Source: Pseudomonas trivialis
GTDB lineage: Bacteria > Pseudomonadota > Gammaproteobacteria > Pseudomonadales > Pseudomonadaceae
DNA: 64,000 bases
NCBI RefSeq assembly: GCF_001439805.1
Contig: NZ_JYLK01000020.1
Coordinates: 1-64,000, forward strand
Direction: 5' to 3'
The notes under the pieces were generated by a model, which worked only from the letters and a program-made list of their open reading frames with translations, ran no database searches and was not told the origin of the DNA. The stretch's first letter is position 1; every line of letters begins with the position of its first letter. Below are positions 52,899 through 62,096 of this stretch, in pieces. A program made the translations under genes and the position numbers.

Positions 52899-52937
52899 AA
52901 AAAAAGCCCCGCCTGATCACTCAGGCGGGGCTTTTTT
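52899..52937 (-). terminator. Rho-independent terminator of rne
   Basis: On the minus strand AAAAAAGCCCCGCCTGA / TCAGGCGGGGCTTTTTTTG, a perfect stem with a 4-nt loop and T-run, 15 bp after the rne stop. Confidence 0.92.
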
Positions 52938-52951
52938 AGTGGCTGATGGAA

Positions 52952-55900
52952 TCAGACGAGGGGTTTAGGCTCGTGCTCTTCTTCCTGAGCCTTTGAAGCC
53001 TGAGCAGCGGCGGCTGCCTCGGCTTCCTTGCGGCGGCGACGCACTTCACGTGGGTCGTTCGGCGCACGGCCGTTTTCAGTCAGAGCGCTGGCAGGTGCAG
53101 CTTCAACCACAGGGGCCGCCACTTCGGCTTCCACCGGCGCTTCAACCACTGGCGCGGGCTCGATGACCGGCGCAGGTTCAGCCACCGGAGCAGCTTCGAC
53201 AGCGACGACCTCGGCAACCGGGGCTGGCGCTTCTTCCACTACAGGGGCAGGTGCTTCTACAGGGGCAGGAGCCTCAACCGCAGCAGCCGGTTCGGCAGTC
53301 CACTGGAAGGCGGTCTGTTCTTCACGAACTTCGCGCACTGCCGGGGCAGCTTCTTCGACAAACGGTGCTTCGACAGCTGGCGCCTCAACGGCCGCTTCAA
53401 CCACCGGTTGAGCTTCGACCACTGGAGCCGCTTCTACGGCAACCACTTCGGTTTGTGGCTGGGCGTCACGCTCCAGTGCAACTTCCACTTCCGGAACCAC
53501 TGGGGTTTCGATCGGGGTGGTCGCTTCGACGACTGGCGCTTCAACCACGGCGGTTTCGGCGACAGGCGCCTCTGCAGCAGGGGTTTCTTCAACAGCAGCG
53601 GTGGCGCGTTCAGCCTGCTCGTGAGCCTGGGCTTCAGCCGGGGCACTGATGACCGAGCTGGCCACGGCAGCGGTAACGGCCAGGCCAGCGGCCAGTTCGT
53701 TGCCTGTTACTTCGGCGCCTGTCGCTTCGTTATTGGAGCCTTCAGCGTTTTCGCCGGTCTCTTCCGAGCCTTCGATCACATCGCCGTTGGCATCACGCTG
53801 ACGCTCACGACGGTTGCTGCGACGACGCTGGCCACGGGAGCGGCGGCGTGGACGATCACCTTCGGCGTTGTCCTGGCCATCTTCCTGCAGTTGCTCTTCG
53901 CCGTTCAGCACTTCTTCTTCGCTGGAGGCTTCAGCTTGCTCGGCACGTGGCTGACGCTCTTCACGTGGCTGGCGCGGTTGGCGCTCTTCACGTGGGGCGC
54001 GTTCTTCACGTGGCTGGCGAGCCGGGCGTTCTTCGGTGCTGGCAGCAGCGACGGCCGCTACGGCTGGCGAAGCGTCCAGTGGCTCGCGCAGTTCACGCAC
54101 GCGTTCTTCACGCTCGCCACGCGGCTTGCGATCTTCGCGCGGTGCGCGTGCGGTACGAGGTGCACGCTCTTCGCGGGGTGCACGCTCTTCACGGGCTACG
54201 GTCGGGGTGTCCTCGCGGGCTTCACGCGGGGCACGCTCTTCACGAGGTGCACGTTCTTCACGCGGCTTGCGTTCTTCGTCACGACGACCATTGCGGTTAC
54301 GGCTCTGTTGACGGCCGTTACGGCGTTCTTCATTGCGCGCGGGGCGCTCGGCAGCAGGCTTTTCAGCCACAACCGGTGCAGCCGGCTCTTCCTTGGTGGC
54401 GAACAGGCTGACCAGCGACTTCACCAGGCCCTTGAACAGGCTTGGCTCAGGCAGGGCGGCCGGTGCGGCAACCGGTGCGGCGGCTTCAACCGGCACCGGT
54501 GCATTGGCGCGTGCCGGGGCGGTCTTGACGGCCGCTTCCTGGCGCACGAGGGTGCGGGTTGCTGCGGCCGGCTGGACTTCTTCCACTTCGGCGGCCGCCG
54601 CAGCGATTTCGTAGCTGGACTGGTTGGTGTGTGCTTCCGGGCTGTCATCACGCAGGCGCTGCACTTCGAAGTGCGGCGTCTCGAGGTGATCGTTCGGCAG
54701 GATGACGATACGGGCACGGGTGCGCAGTTCGATCTTGGTGATCGAGTTGCGTTTTTCGTTGAGCAGGAACGCAGCCACCGGGATCGGCACTTGTGCGCGG
54801 ACTTCGGCGGTGCGGTCTTTCAGGGCTTCTTCTTCGATCAGACGCAGGATCGCCAGAGACAGCGATTCGACGTCACGGATGATGCCGGTGCCGTTGCAGC
54901 GCGGACAGACGATGCCGCTGCTTTCGCCCAGGGATGGACGCAGGCGCTGACGGGACATTTCCAGCAGGCCGAAGCGCGAGATGCGGCCCACTTGTACGCG
55001 GGCACGGTCGGCTTCCAGGCACTCGCGGACTTTCTCTTCCACGGCGCGCTGGTTCTTGGCCGGGGTCATGTCGATGAAGTCGATCACGATCAGGCCGCCG
55101 ATGTCACGCAGGCGCAGTTGGCGGGCGATTTCTTCAGCCGCTTCCAGGTTGGTCTGCAAGGCGGTTTCTTCGATGTCGCTGCCTTTGGTGGCGCGCGCCG
55201 AGTTGATGTCTATGGACACCAGGGCTTCGGTCGGGTCGATCACGATGGAGCCGCCGGAAGGCAGTTCGACCACCCGCTGGAAGGCGGTCTCGATCTGGCT
55301 TTCGATCTGGAAACGGTTGAACAGCGGCACGCTGTCTTCGTAAAGTTTGATCTTGCTGGCGTATTGCGGCATCACCTGGCGGATGAAGGTCAGGGCTTCG
55401 TCCTGGGCTTCAACGCTGTCGATCAGCACTTCGCCGATATCCTGGCGCAGGTAATCGCGGATGGCGCGAATGATCACGTTGCTTTCCTGGTAGATCAGGA
55501 ACGGCGCGGAGCGATCCAGCGATGCTTCTTTGATGGCGGTCCACAGTTGCAGCAGGTAGTCGAGGTCCCACTGCATTTCTTCGCTGCTGCGGCCAAGGCC
55601 TGCAGTGCGCACGATCAGGCCCATGTCGGCCGGAGCGACAAGGCCATTCAGCGCTTCACGCAGTTCGTTGCGCTCTTCGCCTTCGATGCGACGGGAGATG
55701 CCGCCGGCACGCGGGTTGTTCGGCATCAGCACGAGGTAACGGCCGGCCAGGGAGATGAAGGTGGTCAGGGCGGCGCCCTTGTTGCCACGTTCTTCTTTCT
55801 CGACCTGAACGATAACTTCCTGGCCTTCGCTCAGGACGTCCTTGATGTTTACGCGGCCTTCGGGGGCTTTCTTGAAGTATTCGCGGGAGATTTCTTTGAG

Positions 55901-56107
55901 GGGCAGGAAGCCGTGGCGCTCGGAGCCGAAATCGACAAAGGCAGCCTCAAGGCTGGGTTCGATGCGAGTAATACGGCCTTTATAGATGTTGGCCTTCTTT
56001 TGCTCGCGCGCACCGGATTCGATGTCCAGGTCGTAGAGGCGCTGGCCATCTACCAGTGCAACACGCAACTCTTCGGGTTGAGTTGCGTTAATCAGCATTC
56101 TTTTCAT
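52952..56107 (-). CDS. rne: Ribonuclease E
   Basis: A 1051-residue endoribonuclease, the scaffold of the RNA degradosome. Catalytic half: S1 domain (about 36-120), 5' sensor/RNase H part, catalytic Asp300 (VSIDINSARATKG) and Asp343 (VIDFIDM), Zn-link Cys401 and Cys404 (VCPRCNGTG). An amphipathic helix that would anchor it to the membrane is SLFKGLVKSLVSLFAT (557-572). The scaffold half holds an Arg-rich part with REER/APRE repeats (about 590-770), an Ala/Val/Pro/Glu repeat region (about 840-1010) and a C-terminal NDPREVRRRRKEAEAA. REER repeats and an NDPR motif are described as interaction elements in P. aeruginosa RNase E. The start at 56107 is the family start MKRMLINATQPEELRVALVDGQ. Confidence 0.97.
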   Translation of the reverse strand: MKRMLINATQPEELRVALVDGQRLYDLDIESGAREQKKANIYKGRITRIEPSLEAAFVDFGSERHGFLPLKEISREYFKKAPEGRVNIKDVLSEGQEVIVQVEKEERGNKGAALTTFISLAGRYLVLMPNNPRAGGISRRIEGEERNELREALNGLVAPADMGLIVRTAGLGRSSEEMQWDLDYLLQLWTAIKEASLDRSAPFLIYQESNVIIRAIRDYLRQDIGEVLIDSVEAQDEALTFIRQVMPQYASKIKLYEDSVPLFNRFQIESQIETAFQRVVELPSGGSIVIDPTEALVSIDINSARATKGSDIEETALQTNLEAAEEIARQLRLRDIGGLIVIDFIDMTPAKNQRAVEEKVRECLEADRARVQVGRISRFGLLEMSRQRLRPSLGESSGIVCPRCNGTGIIRDVESLSLAILRLIEEEALKDRTAEVRAQVPIPVAAFLLNEKRNSITKIELRTRARIVILPNDHLETPHFEVQRLRDDSPEAHTNQSSYEIAAAAAEVEEVQPAAATRTLVRQEAAVKTAPARANAPVPVEAAAPVAAPAALPEPSLFKGLVKSLVSLFATKEEPAAPVVAEKPAAERPARNEERRNGRQQSRNRNGRRDEERKPREERAPREERAPREAREDTPTVAREERAPREERAPRTARAPREDRKPRGEREERVRELREPLDASPAVAAVAAASTEERPARQPREERAPREERQPRQPREERQPRAEQAEASSEEEVLNGEEQLQEDGQDNAEGDRPRRRSRGQRRRSNRRERQRDANGDVIEGSEETGENAEGSNNEATGAEVTGNELAAGLAVTAAVASSVISAPAEAQAHEQAERATAAVEETPAAEAPVAETAVVEAPVVEATTPIETPVVPEVEVALERDAQPQTEVVAVEAAPVVEAQPVVEAAVEAPAVEAPFVEEAAPAVREVREEQTAFQWTAEPAAAVEAPAPVEAPAPVVEEAPAPVAEVVAVEAAPVAEPAPVIEPAPVVEAPVEAEVAAPVVEAAPASALTENGRAPNDPREVRRRRKEAEAAAAAQASKAQEEEHEPKPLV

Positions 56108-56865
56108 GTTGTACCGTCGGTTTCCGGGCTGCCGGAAACGGCGTTCGGCACACACGACTTCTCACGGTCGGTGTCAGGTGCGTCAAGAGTGGTTGGCCAC
56201 TCCAGTGTCCAGCAATGCCTGCCAATTGGGCGGGCATCGCGACGGACGCGTCCTGCTTGTTAGCGGTGGTGACAAAGGCACCACTTCAACAAAAGCTAAG
56301 GTCAGGAGGAGGAATCAACCGGCGACTGTGGACGAGATGAAGCGTCTAAATATAAGCCTAGTGCTACACGGTCCGACGGTTGTGCATCTCCACCCTACAC
56401 GTATCCCTGATAATTCGGGTGCTGCCGCGCGCAGAATCCGCAGCGGGTTGGCATTTACCGTGGGCTCCAATGGGGAGTCCACGCTCATGGCTAAACAAGA
56501 CTCAACGTGGGCGACTGCGCTCACATCCAGCTCTTAACAGGCGTTGTTTCCGAAGCATTCGCCGTGGTCCGGCACAAGACTGACTGCACTTTGTGAACTG
56601 GCCGTAAATATCGGCGTAAAACGCGAGTATTCACTCTGCGCATCGCGCTCGCTTCAGGCCTCATGTCACCTGCGCTTGTTACAATCCTGAACCTTCCAGG
56701 GTGGCAAACGCCCCGTAGGACGGCCTCGCGTCCTGATGAATTGCGATGGTCAGGGCCGGCAGTTTGCCGCAAGTCCTCTGTCCAGGCCGCTTTTGGCGGC
56801 GTTCGCGACTATAGCAGCAATGATTAAGTGCTTCAATTCCATAAAAAATTGTTATCATCGCCGCC
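56108..56865. other. Long divergent leader region between rne and rluC
   Basis: About 760 bp without a credible gene. In Enterobacteria and pseudomonads rne has a long structured 5' UTR through which RNase E controls its own mRNA; this region is the right size and place. Several short inverted repeats are present, but I cannot draw the fold by eye. The open frame at 56106-56537 on the plus strand has no family or codon bias. Confidence 0.5.
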
Positions 56866-57825
56866 ATGACGACTACCGCCCCCCCGACCCCCAGCGTCCA
56901 GCTGCTTGAGGTCTCGCCGGAATATGCCGGCCAACGCATCGACAATTTTCTCCTGGCCAGGCTCAAGGGCGTGCCCAAGACCTTGATCTACCGCATTTTG
57001 CGTAAAGGCGAAGTGCGCGTGAACAAGGGGCGAATCAAGCCCGAATACAAGCTGCAGGCCGGCGATATCGTGCGGGTACCGCCAGTGCGCGTGCCCGAGC
57101 GTGATGAGCCGGTGCCGTTGGCACAAGGCCTGCTGCAGCGCCTCGAAGCCTCCATCGTGTTCGAAGATAACAAACTGATCGTGATCAACAAGCCCTGCGG
57201 CATTGCGGTGCACGGCGGCAGCGGCCTGAATTATGGCGTGATCGAGGCCTTTCGTCAGTTGCGCCCGGACGCCAAGGAGCTGGAGCTTGTGCATCGTCTG
57301 GACCGGGACACCTCCGGCCTGCTGATGATCGCCAAAAAACGCAGCATGCTGCGTCACCTGCATACCGCCCTGCGTGGCGATGGCGTGGACAAACGCTACA
57401 TGGCGCTGGTGCGTGGCAACTGGGCCAGTTCGATCAAGAGTGTGCGCGCGCCGTTGCAGAAGAGCAATCTGCGCTCCGGCGAGCGCATGGTCGAAGTGGA
57501 CGAGGAGGGCAAAGAGGCCCTGACCCTGTTCAAGGTGCTGCGTCGTTTCGGCGATTTTGCGACCATGGTCGAGGCCAAGCCGGTCACCGGACGAACTCAC
57601 CAGATTCGTGTGCACACCCTGCATGCGGGCCACTGCATTGCCGGCGACACCAAGTATGGCGATGAGGGGTTCTCCAAAGAGATTCGCGACCTGGGCGGCA
57701 AGCGTCTGTTCCTGCACGCCTACATGCTCACGGTGCCGCTGCCCGATGGCGGCGAGCTGAAGCTGCAGGCGCCCGTCGATGAGATGTGGGCCAAGACCGT
57801 GGAGCGCCTGAGTGTCGCACCCTGA
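56866..57825 (+). CDS. rluC: 23S rRNA pseudouridine synthase RluC
   Basis: A 319-residue RluA-family synthase: S4 RNA-binding domain (about 20-75, QRIDNFLLARLKGVPKTLIYRILRKGEVRVNKGR) and catalytic domain with Asp146 in VHRLDRDTSGLL. It makes pseudouridines at 955, 2504 and 2580 in E. coli numbering. It is divergent from rne and overlaps the following HAD gene by 14 bp, the conserved order in pseudomonads. Confidence 0.95.
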   Translation: MTTTAPPTPSVQLLEVSPEYAGQRIDNFLLARLKGVPKTLIYRILRKGEVRVNKGRIKPEYKLQAGDIVRVPPVRVPERDEPVPLAQGLLQRLEASIVFEDNKLIVINKPCGIAVHGGSGLNYGVIEAFRQLRPDAKELELVHRLDRDTSGLLMIAKKRSMLRHLHTALRGDGVDKRYMALVRGNWASSIKSVRAPLQKSNLRSGERMVEVDEEGKEALTLFKVLRRFGDFATMVEAKPVTGRTHQIRVHTLHAGHCIAGDTKYGDEGFSKEIRDLGGKRLFLHAYMLTVPLPDGGELKLQAPVDEMWAKTVERLSVAP

Positions 57826-58474
57826 CTACAAACTGCTGATTTTTGATTGGGACGGTACGCTGGCCAACTCCATTGGCCGGATTGTCGAGTCGATGCACAT
57901 GGCATCGACCCGCTCGGGCTTTGAGCTGTGTTCTGATTTCGCGATCAAGGGCATCATCGGCCTGGGCCTGCCCGAAGCGATCCGCGTCTTGTACCCCGAG
58001 ATCGGCGACGCCGAGTTGATCGCGTTCCGCAATCATTACGCCGATCACTACATTGCGCTGGAAGCCACGCCCTCGCCGCTGTTCGACGGCGTGGTGCAGT
58101 CGCTGGAAGCGTTTCGCGCCGAGGGTTATCACTTGGCGGTTGCCACCGGCAAGGCCCGTCGCGGCCTGGATCGCGTGCTCAAGGCTCACGGCTGGGAAGA
58201 TTACTTCGACATCACCCGCGCCGCCGACGAGACCGCCAGCAAGCCCCATCCGCTGATGCTCGAGCAGATCCTCGCCCATTGTGATGTGTCGCCGCGTCAG
58301 GCCTTGATGGTGGGCGATGCCTCCTTCGACCTGATCATGGCGCGCAACGCCGGCATGGACAGCGTTGCAGTGAGCTACGGCGCCCAATCCGCCCAGGCCT
58401 TGCAGCAATACGAGCCCAGGCTGACCATTGATCATTTTTCGCAATTGCAGGTCTGGCTTGGCCAGGCTCAATAA
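57812..58474 (+). CDS. HAD-superfamily phosphatase (phosphoglycolate phosphatase-like)
   Basis: A 220-residue HAD hydrolase of subfamily IA. Motif I is FDWDGTLANS (about 10-19), motif II VATGKARRGL, motif III with Lys in SKPHP, motif IV MVGDASFDLIMARNAGM. A helical cap lies between residues about 20 and 85. The start is a GTG inside rluC. It may clear phosphoglycolate or a damaged metabolite; substrate not determined. Confidence 0.88.
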   Translation: MSHPDYKLLIFDWDGTLANSIGRIVESMHMASTRSGFELCSDFAIKGIIGLGLPEAIRVLYPEIGDAELIAFRNHYADHYIALEATPSPLFDGVVQSLEAFRAEGYHLAVATGKARRGLDRVLKAHGWEDYFDITRAADETASKPHPLMLEQILAHCDVSPRQALMVGDASFDLIMARNAGMDSVAVSYGAQSAQALQQYEPRLTIDHFSQLQVWLGQAQ

Positions 58475-58495
58475 GTTTTTGCCGGGGTTAAGCGT

Positions 58496-59479
58496 ATGAG
58501 TGACGAGTGGAAAGCGCCTGAAAAGGCCGAAAGCGGTGATGACAAAAGCTGGAAGCTGCTGGAGAAGACCCTCCTGGCCGGCGTTCAGGAGCAGCGGCGT
58601 GCGCGGCGTTGGGGGATTTTCTTCAAGCTGCTGACGTTCACTTACCTGCTGCTGATGCTGGCACTGTTCAGCCCGCTGATGGACATGGAAAAAAGCGCCA
58701 CCCGTGGCGCCCACTACACCGCCTTGATCGAAGTGCGCGGGGTGATTGCCGACAAGGAGCCCGCCAGTGCCGACAATATTGTCGGCAGCCTGCGTGCGGC
58801 ATTTGAAGACACCAAGGTCAAGGGCGTGATCCTGCGCATCAACAGCCCGGGCGGCAGTCCGGTGCAGTCGGGCTATGTCTACGACGAGATTCGTCGCCTG
58901 CGTGCCCTGCACCCGGATACCAAGCTGTACGCGGTGATTTCTGATCTGGGTGCCTCGGGTGCCTACTATATTGCCAGCGCCGCCGACCAGATCTATGCCG
59001 ACAAGGCCAGCCTGGTGGGCTCCATTGGCGTGACGGCGGCCGGTTATGGTTTTGTCGGCACCATGGAAAAGCTTGGTGTGGAGCGACGCACCTACACCTC
59101 GGGTGAGCACAAAGCGTTCCTTGACCCGTTCCAGCCGCAGAAGGCCGATGAAACCCGGTTCTGGCAAAGCGTGCTCGACACCACCCATCGCCAGTTCATC
59201 GCCAGTGTGAAACAGGGGCGCGGTGATCGGCTGAAGGACAAGGACCATCCGGAGCTGTTTTCCGGGCTGGTGTGGTCGGGCGAGCAAGCCTTGCCGTTGG
59301 GCCTGATCGATGGCCTGGGCAGTGCCAGTTCGGTGGCGCGGGATGTAATCGGCGAGAAGGAGCTGGTGGACTTCACGGTTGAGGAATCGCCGTTCGACCG
59401 CTTCTCCAAGAAGCTCGGTGCCAGCGTGGCGGAGAAGCTGGCCCTGTACATGGGCTTCCAGGGACCGGCGCTGCGCTGA
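58496..59479 (+). CDS. sppA: Signal peptide peptidase SppA (S49 family)
   Basis: A 327-residue membrane-anchored serine protease, the short SppA form. A cytoplasmic N-terminal stretch is followed by a membrane helix (about 41-61, IFFKLLTFTYLLLMLALFSPL). The Ser/Lys dyad is Ser154 (DLGASGAYYIA) and Lys206 (TSGEHKAFLDPF). It degrades leftover signal peptides in the inner membrane. It follows the HAD gene by 21 bp. Confidence 0.93.
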   Translation: MSDEWKAPEKAESGDDKSWKLLEKTLLAGVQEQRRARRWGIFFKLLTFTYLLLMLALFSPLMDMEKSATRGAHYTALIEVRGVIADKEPASADNIVGSLRAAFEDTKVKGVILRINSPGGSPVQSGYVYDEIRRLRALHPDTKLYAVISDLGASGAYYIASAADQIYADKASLVGSIGVTAAGYGFVGTMEKLGVERRTYTSGEHKAFLDPFQPQKADETRFWQSVLDTTHRQFIASVKQGRGDRLKDKDHPELFSGLVWSGEQALPLGLIDGLGSASSVARDVIGEKELVDFTVEESPFDRFSKKLGASVAEKLALYMGFQGPALR

Positions 59480-59497
59480 CCTCTCAAGGCAGAGGTG

Positions 59498-59526
59498 ATG
59501 TGGGAGGGAGCAAGCCCCCTCCCACA
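59498..59526. repeat. REP hairpin between sppA and maf
   Basis: ATGTGGGAGGG / CCCTCCCACAT palindrome around AGCAAGCCC, placed between convergent genes; also likely a 3' end for both. Confidence 0.7.
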
Positions 59527-59543
59527 TTTGGGTGTGCGTGGCT

Positions 59544-60122
59544 TCAGGGGATTTGCACGCCTTCGGCCAGCAACATGTCCACCAGCCGAATCAGCGGCAG
59601 GCCCACCAGGCTCGTGGCGTCCGGCCCTTCGGTACTCTGAAACAAACTCACGCCCAGCCCTTCAGCCTTGAAGCTGCCCGCGCAATCATAAGGTTGCTCG
59701 ATATGCAGGTAGCGCTCGATACGTTCGGCATTCAACTCACGCATGTGCACGGTAAACGTCACGCAATCCACCTGACAGTGTCCGGTCTGACTGTTCAGCA
59801 GTGCCAGTCCCGTCAGGAAGCTCACACGCTTGCCGCTCGCCGCCAGTAACTGTTCGCGGGCGTTTTCGAAGGTGTGCGGCTTGCCGATAATCCGACCTTC
59901 CAGCGCGGCAACCTGATCGGAGCCGATAATCAAGTGTCCGGGATGGCTGCCGGCCAGGGCGCGAGCCTTCCCTTCGGCCAGGCGCTTGACCAGCTCGACG
60001 GCGGACTCTTTTGGGCGATGGCTTTCGTCGATATCCGGCGAGCAGCAAGTGAACGGCAGATGCAGGCGGCTGAGCAATTCCCGGCGGTAAACCGAGCTGG
60101 ATGCGAGTAACAAAGGCAGCAT
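59544..60122 (-). CDS. maf: Maf-like nucleoside triphosphate pyrophosphatase (YceF)
   Basis: A 192-residue Maf protein that hydrolyses modified pyrimidine triphosphates (m7GTP-type for YceF) to keep them from nucleic acids. Motifs: LLASSSVYRRELLSRL, SPDIDESH, IIGSDQVAALEGRIIGKP and YDCAGSFKAEGLG. The reading frame is open for another 170 codons upstream, but MLPLLLASSS at 60122 is the family start. It is divergent from yceD. Confidence 0.92.
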   Translation of the reverse strand: MLPLLLASSSVYRRELLSRLHLPFTCCSPDIDESHRPKESAVELVKRLAEGKARALAGSHPGHLIIGSDQVAALEGRIIGKPHTFENAREQLLAASGKRVSFLTGLALLNSQTGHCQVDCVTFTVHMRELNAERIERYLHIEQPYDCAGSFKAEGLGVSLFQSTEGPDATSLVGLPLIRLVDMLLAEGVQIP

Positions 60123-60190
60123 GGGCGTCTCCTCAAGGCAGCGGCCGATTCTAGCGGCGTGACCGGCTGACGCACAGGGCTGAATTTCCT

Positions 60191-60218
60191 TTGACATGGC
60201 CGGGTGCATCCCTATAAT
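60191..60218 (+). promoter_or_regulatory. Consensus sigma-70 promoter of yceD-rpmF-plsX
   Basis: TTGACA-N16-TATAAT, both hexamers perfect. The -10 ends 9 bp before the yceD ATG, so the transcript should start at or within about 3 nt of the start codon. Confidence 0.85.
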
Positions 60219-60227
60219 GCTGCGCCT

Positions 60228-60758
60228 ATGTTGAATGACCCGATTCCACCTCACGTTGACCCGCGCAAATTGGCTGATCGTGGCACTTCCCTCCAAGGTG
60301 AAGTACTGCTGGCCGATTTGGAGAGACTCTGCGACCCGCTTTCCGACACTGTCGGTACGGTCCAGGCCAAATTCGTTTTTGAACGAGATGAACGTAAAGC
60401 TGTGGTCATTCACAGCGTTATCGACACCGAAGTCAAAATGGTTTGCCAGCGTTGTCTTGAGCTGGTCACCCTGCCGATCCACAGCGAGTGCAGTTATGCC
60501 GTGGTGAAGGAGGGTGCGAATACCCAGTCGTTGCCGAAAGGTTATGACGTGCTGGAACTGGGCGAAGATCCTTTGGATCTGCATGCACTGATCGAGGAAG
60601 AGCTTCTGCTCGCCTTGCCCATTGTGCCTGCTCATCATCCGGAAGAATGCCAGCAGCCGGAGGGGCTCGATGACGAGCCCGAACCGAGCGAGGACGAGGT
60701 AACGCGGTCCAACCCGTTCAGTGTATTGGCGCAGTTAAAGCGTGACCCAAACGTTTAG
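60228..60758 (+). CDS. yceD: DUF177 protein YceD (23S rRNA accumulation protein)
   Basis: A 176-residue YceD/DUF177 protein with the conserved pair in VCQRCLELV (CxxC) and a C-terminal acidic stretch ending DEVTRSNPFSVLAQLKRDP. It is implicated in 23S rRNA accumulation and is almost always next to rpmF. The ATG at 60228 gives MLNDPIPPHVDPRKLADRG; no ribosome binding site is seen and the promoter lies immediately upstream, which suggests leaderless translation. A start eight codons upstream would lie inside the promoter. rpmF follows by 13 bp. Confidence 0.92.
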   Translation: MLNDPIPPHVDPRKLADRGTSLQGEVLLADLERLCDPLSDTVGTVQAKFVFERDERKAVVIHSVIDTEVKMVCQRCLELVTLPIHSECSYAVVKEGANTQSLPKGYDVLELGEDPLDLHALIEEELLLALPIVPAHHPEECQQPEGLDDEPEPSEDEVTRSNPFSVLAQLKRDPNV

Positions 60759-60771
60759 GAGTTAATCAATT

Positions 60772-60954
60772 ATGGCTGTTCAGCAGAACAAAAAATCCCG
60801 CTCCGCCCGTGACATGCGTCGTTCCCACGATGCTCTCGAGGCTAGCACCCTGTCTGTAGAAAAAACCACCGGTGAAGTTCACCTGCGTCACCACGTATCG
60901 CCAGAAGGCGTATACCGTGGCCGTAAAGTGATCGACAAGGGCGCTGACGAGTAA
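60772..60954 (+). CDS. rpmF: 50S ribosomal protein L32
   Basis: A 60-residue L32, start [20 protein letters not shown]. The zinc cysteines of many L32 proteins are absent (C- type), as in other pseudomonads. It is co-transcribed with yceD and plsX. The start has TAGGAG upstream. Confidence 0.97.
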
Positions 60955-60958
60955 TCAC

Positions 60959-61969
60959 TTGTCTGCTCAAGTCATCGCGATTGACGCAATGGGCGGGGAC
61001 TTCGGTCCCCGCAGCATTGTTCAGGCCTGCATTGCCAGCCTGTCTGCCACGCCCTCGCTGCACCTGACCCTCGTCGGTCAACCCTCCCTACTTGAAGAAC
61101 TGATTGCCAGCCATCCGGCGGTGGATCGCGCGCGCCTGACGATCACGCCGGCCAGCGAAACCATTGGCATGGATGAAAAGCCATCGATGGCCCTGCGCGG
61201 CAAACCGGATTCTTCCATGCGGGTGGCCCTTGAGTTGCTGCGCGATGGCAAGGTGCAGGCCTGTGTCAGCGCCGGCAACACCGGTGCGTTGATGGCGTTG
61301 GCGCGGCATGTGCTCAAGACGCTGCCGGGGATTGATCGACCGGCAATGGTGGCCGCCATTCCGACGCAGAAAGGTTATTGCCAACTGCTGGACCTGGGCG
61401 CCAACGTCGATTGCAGTGCCGAGCACCTGTTCCAGTTCGCGGTAATGGGCTCGGTGGCCGCCGAGGCGCTGGGCGTTTCCCGGCCGCGGGTAGCCTTGCT
61501 GAATATCGGCACCGAAGACATCAAGGGCAACCAGCAGGTCAAGCTTGCCGCTGGCTTGTTGCAAGGTGCGCGGGGCTTGAATTACATCGGCTTTGTCGAG
61601 GGCGACGGCTTGTACCGGGGCGAAGCCGATGTGGTGGTGTGCGACGGTTTTGTCGGCAATATCCTGCTCAAGTCCAGCGAAGGCCTGGCAACCATGATTG
61701 CCGCGCGCATCGAAGCGTTGTTCAGGCAGAACCTGCTGTCGCGCATGGTCGGTGCGCTGGCGTTGCCTTTGATGCGGCGCTTGCAGGCTGACCTGGCACC
61801 GGCCCGACATAACGGTGCAAGCTTTCTGGGTTTGCAGGGCATTGTGATCAAAAGCCACGGTTCAGCGGGTGTGCAGGGGTTTCAGAGTGCGATTGCGCGG
61901 GCCGTGATCGAGATCCAGGAAAACCTGCCGCAACGCCTGCACGGCCGTCTCGAGGACCTGTTGCCTTAG
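60959..61969 (+). CDS. plsX: Phosphate acyltransferase PlsX
   Basis: A 336-residue PlsX that makes acyl-phosphate from acyl-ACP for phospholipid synthesis, peripheral to the inner membrane. Motifs: VIAIDAMGGDFGPRSIVQA, SAGNTGALMALA, NIGTEDIKGN and GNILLKSSEGLATM. It starts at a TTG (60959), 4 bp after the rpmF stop; the family N-terminus begins exactly there. Confidence 0.95.
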   Translation: MSAQVIAIDAMGGDFGPRSIVQACIASLSATPSLHLTLVGQPSLLEELIASHPAVDRARLTITPASETIGMDEKPSMALRGKPDSSMRVALELLRDGKVQACVSAGNTGALMALARHVLKTLPGIDRPAMVAAIPTQKGYCQLLDLGANVDCSAEHLFQFAVMGSVAAEALGVSRPRVALLNIGTEDIKGNQQVKLAAGLLQGARGLNYIGFVEGDGLYRGEADVVVCDGFVGNILLKSSEGLATMIAARIEALFRQNLLSRMVGALALPLMRRLQADLAPARHNGASFLGLQGIVIKSHGSAGVQGFQSAIARAVIEIQENLPQRLHGRLEDLLP

Positions 61970-62096
61970 GCGAATCGGCCCGGGAATGCTTAAATGTGAC
62001 CGGCCAGTTCAATTGACCATCCAATCTGTCAGTTTCGTGCACTCCCATCGTCGGGGTGAGCATTTTTCCACGATCAGATCATTAGGGGCTTGTTAC

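Noticed and set aside
53408..56263. A 951-residue open frame opposite rne
   Set aside because: Antisense shadow of rne; low-complexity Phe/Arg-rich protein without family features.
56106..56537. A 143-residue open frame in the rne leader
   Set aside because: No family resemblance or codon bias; the region is better explained as the rne 5' UTR.
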